Program-made: the position numbers and the translations under genes
The notes under the pieces: model-generated
Seen by the model: the letters and a program-made list of their open reading frames with translations, nothing else
Databases searched by the model: none
Told to the model about the DNA's origin: nothing
Source: Candidatus Poribacteria bacterium
GTDB lineage: Bacteria > Poribacteria > WGA-4E > GCA-2687025
NCBI GenBank assembly: GCA_018644665.1
Contig: JABGQA010000058.1
Span: 186,001 to 250,000, forward strand
Reading direction: 5' to 3'
DNA: 64,000 nucleotides
Shown: piece after piece, positions 62,879-64,000 of the stretch
Layout of the letters: every line of letters begins with the position of its first letter
How positions within the stretch are numbered: the first letter of the stretch is position 1

Positions 62879-64000
62879 CCGGGCGTTCTTCTACGAGGCG
62901 CGGCGAGTCGAGGCTCGTGTCGGCCTGATCACAGAACCTGGGTCTCGCCATGCGTTGCGGGCGCCCCTTCGCAGATGGGCGGCGATGCGAGACTACTTCT
63001 ACGGACTGCTCATAGAGCGGGACATCGACGTGGTCGACATCCTCCGCGAAGAAGGATTCTTCAACGATCCTCCAGGTCTCGTGGAGGGCGACGGCGGCGC
63101 GGCGTTCGGACATCCGCGATGCCCGGAGGCGGAGTACCTGGCACACGTGGCCGCACGCAACCCGCAGGCAGTGCTCAGAGCGATTGATGCGATGCCAGAC
63201 ACCGGGAACATCCGCTGCCATGAGGAGTTGCTAAGGGCAGCGAACGCGATGGACGTCACCTTTGGCGCGCGTTTGGGTACTGCGATCCAGGCGTGGTCCC
63301 TGCCAGCGATGTCCTACTCCTTCCAACAGCAGATGGAGGAGTACGTCACCCGTATGGCGACAACCCCTGCAGGTCGCGACGTCGCATTCGCGACCGCGCG
63401 GGCTCTCTTCGAGATCGTCCCTGACAGCACACCACGACAGGGCCGCACGATGCGCGGCGTAGTGTTCAGTCACCCCGGCACGCGACTCCCGACAAGCGAG
63501 TACCGCGAGGTCAGCCAGCGTCTGCTGCCGGCGCTAGAGCGCGTTGATGGACCGCGGGCCGTCCAGCTCGTGGTCTCGTTGCTCGCGCGGTTCCTGGAGC
63601 TGAGCTACCGCTCAGGGCCGCCGACGGACTACTCGACTATATGGCAGGAACAAGTTGGTCGAGACACGGATTACACGGTGGATTCCCTGTCCGGCGACCT
63701 AGTCGCTTCCGTGCGGGGCAGCGTCGCCCGGGTGCTGCGCGCTGACCCCGCCAAGCTGGAGGATGTCGTAGGGATCCTCACGGCGCACCAATGGTATGTG
63801 TGCCACCGCCTCGCCTTACACGCGGCGCGCCAGAACATCGGCGAACGCCTGCACCCGACAGTCGTACGGATGTTGCTGAACAGGGACTACCTCGCCGGGT
63901 ATACGGTCGAGCGTGAGTACATGGAGCTGGCTGAGGTCGCGTACCCGCTCTTGAGTGGCAAGCAGCGTGACAGTTGGGTCGCGCTTGTCGCGCGCGGGCC
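62871..64000 (+). CDS. Large helical protein coupled to the SIR2 gene (3' end beyond the window)
   Basis: The ATG lies inside the end of the SIR2 gene (8-base overlap), with GAGGGG 9-10 bases upstream; the frame is open to the window edge, giving at least 376 residues. The visible part is mostly alpha-helical with HEAT-like pairs, for example YLAHVAARNPQAVLRAIDAM followed by RCHEELLRAANAM, and VQLVVSLLARFLELSYR. I recognise no catalytic motif. The operon layout suggests a sensor or scaffold that controls the SIR2 domain, as large partners do in other SIR2 defence systems. It could also carry a later enzymatic domain beyond the edge. Confidence 0.8.
   Translation, partial: MADRAFFYEARRVEARVGLITEPGSRHALRAPLRRWAAMRDYFYGLLIERDIDVVDILREEGFFNDPPGLVEGDGGAAFGHPRCPEAEYLAHVAARNPQAVLRAIDAMPDTGNIRCHEELLRAANAMDVTFGARLGTAIQAWSLPAMSYSFQQQMEEYVTRMATTPAGRDVAFATARALFEIVPDSTPRQGRTMRGVVFSHPGTRLPTSEYREVSQRLLPALERVDGPRAVQLVVSLLARFLELSYRSGPPTDYSTIWQEQVGRDTDYTVDSLSGDLVASVRGSVARVLRADPAKLEDVVGILTAHQWYVCHRLALHAARQNIGERLHPTVVRMLLNRDYLAGYTVEREYMELAEVAYPLLSGKQRDSWVALVARG

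Noticed and set aside
1..64000. tRNA, rRNA, CRISPR arrays, insertion sequences and prophage genes
   Set aside because: I read both strands for T-arm-like motifs, repeat-spacer patterns, transposase or integrase motifs and terminal inverted repeats, and found none convincing.

Overview
The window is G+C-rich, densely coding bacterial DNA with no tRNA, rRNA, CRISPR array or transposase that I can recognise. The organism is Gram-negative: there is a TonB-dependent receptor, an RND-type periplasmic adaptor, lipoproteins and Spy-like periplasmic proteins. The gene content suggests a heterotrophic member of a Poribacteria- or Latescibacterota-like lineage. It combines many Gfo/Idh/MocA oxidoreductases, DegT/DnrJ aminotransferases, uroporphyrinogen-decarboxylase-fold (URO-D) proteins, a phytanoyl-CoA dioxygenase, LamG proteins, FG-GAP proteins, a DUF6785-type membrane protein and secreted glycosidase-like proteins. 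That placement is inference from content, not from a marker gene.

Layout. 1-4.1 kb (minus): M24 peptidase (cut by the edge), S9 peptidase, creatininase-family amidohydrolase. 4.3-8.25 kb (minus): a Hen1-Pnkp RNA-repair operon with start and stop overlapping. 8.3-14.1 kb (plus): TolB-like propeller, orphan histidine kinase, secreted propeller, PhyH dioxygenase. 14.2-18 kb: small membrane proteins, FKBP isomerase, a PepSY-TM pair, a Gly-rich lipoprotein and a Spy-like protein. 18.3-27.2 kb: glycosidase-like protein, DUF2007 protein, HlyD-type adaptor, nitrilase, DUF6785-like membrane protein, cysteine hydrolase. 27.2-31.6 kb (minus): TonB receptor followed by a glycosidase-like protein. 31.8-42 kb (plus): oxidoreductase, S9 peptidase, methylmalonate-semialdehyde dehydrogenase, nitrilase-like protein, PspB-like protein, FG-GAP protein, aminotransferase. 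42-48.3 kb: DUF5069-like protein, sulfotransferase-oxidoreductase pair, two LamG proteins, pseudokinase. 48.3-50 kb: gene-poor. 50-50.7 kb: a voltage-gated-type channel with an unusual pore. 50.9-58.5 kb (minus): aminotransferase, GH30 glycosidase and four URO-D-fold genes, two of them tandem duplicates. 58.8-61.4 kb: NAD-dependent epimerase and a secreted glycosidase-like protein. 61.75 kb to the right edge: a SIR2-domain gene overlapping the start of a large helical protein.

How it works together. Most of the window reads as scavenging of host- or algal-derived organic matter: TonB uptake, secreted glycosidases, sugar oxidoreductases and aminotransferases, peptidases, amidohydrolases, and demethylase-like URO-D proteins. 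Three parts have other jobs. Hen1-Pnkp repairs and methyl-protects RNAs cut by ribotoxins. The SIR2 gene and its partner look like an NAD-targeting defence cassette truncated by the window end. The channel gene has S4 charges like a voltage sensor but carries TPLESG where potassium channels carry TVGYGD.

Several gene ends carry strong inverted repeats without T-tracts, and I list them as probable factor-assisted or bidirectional terminators. Promoter calls are weak because promoter motifs of this lineage are unknown.
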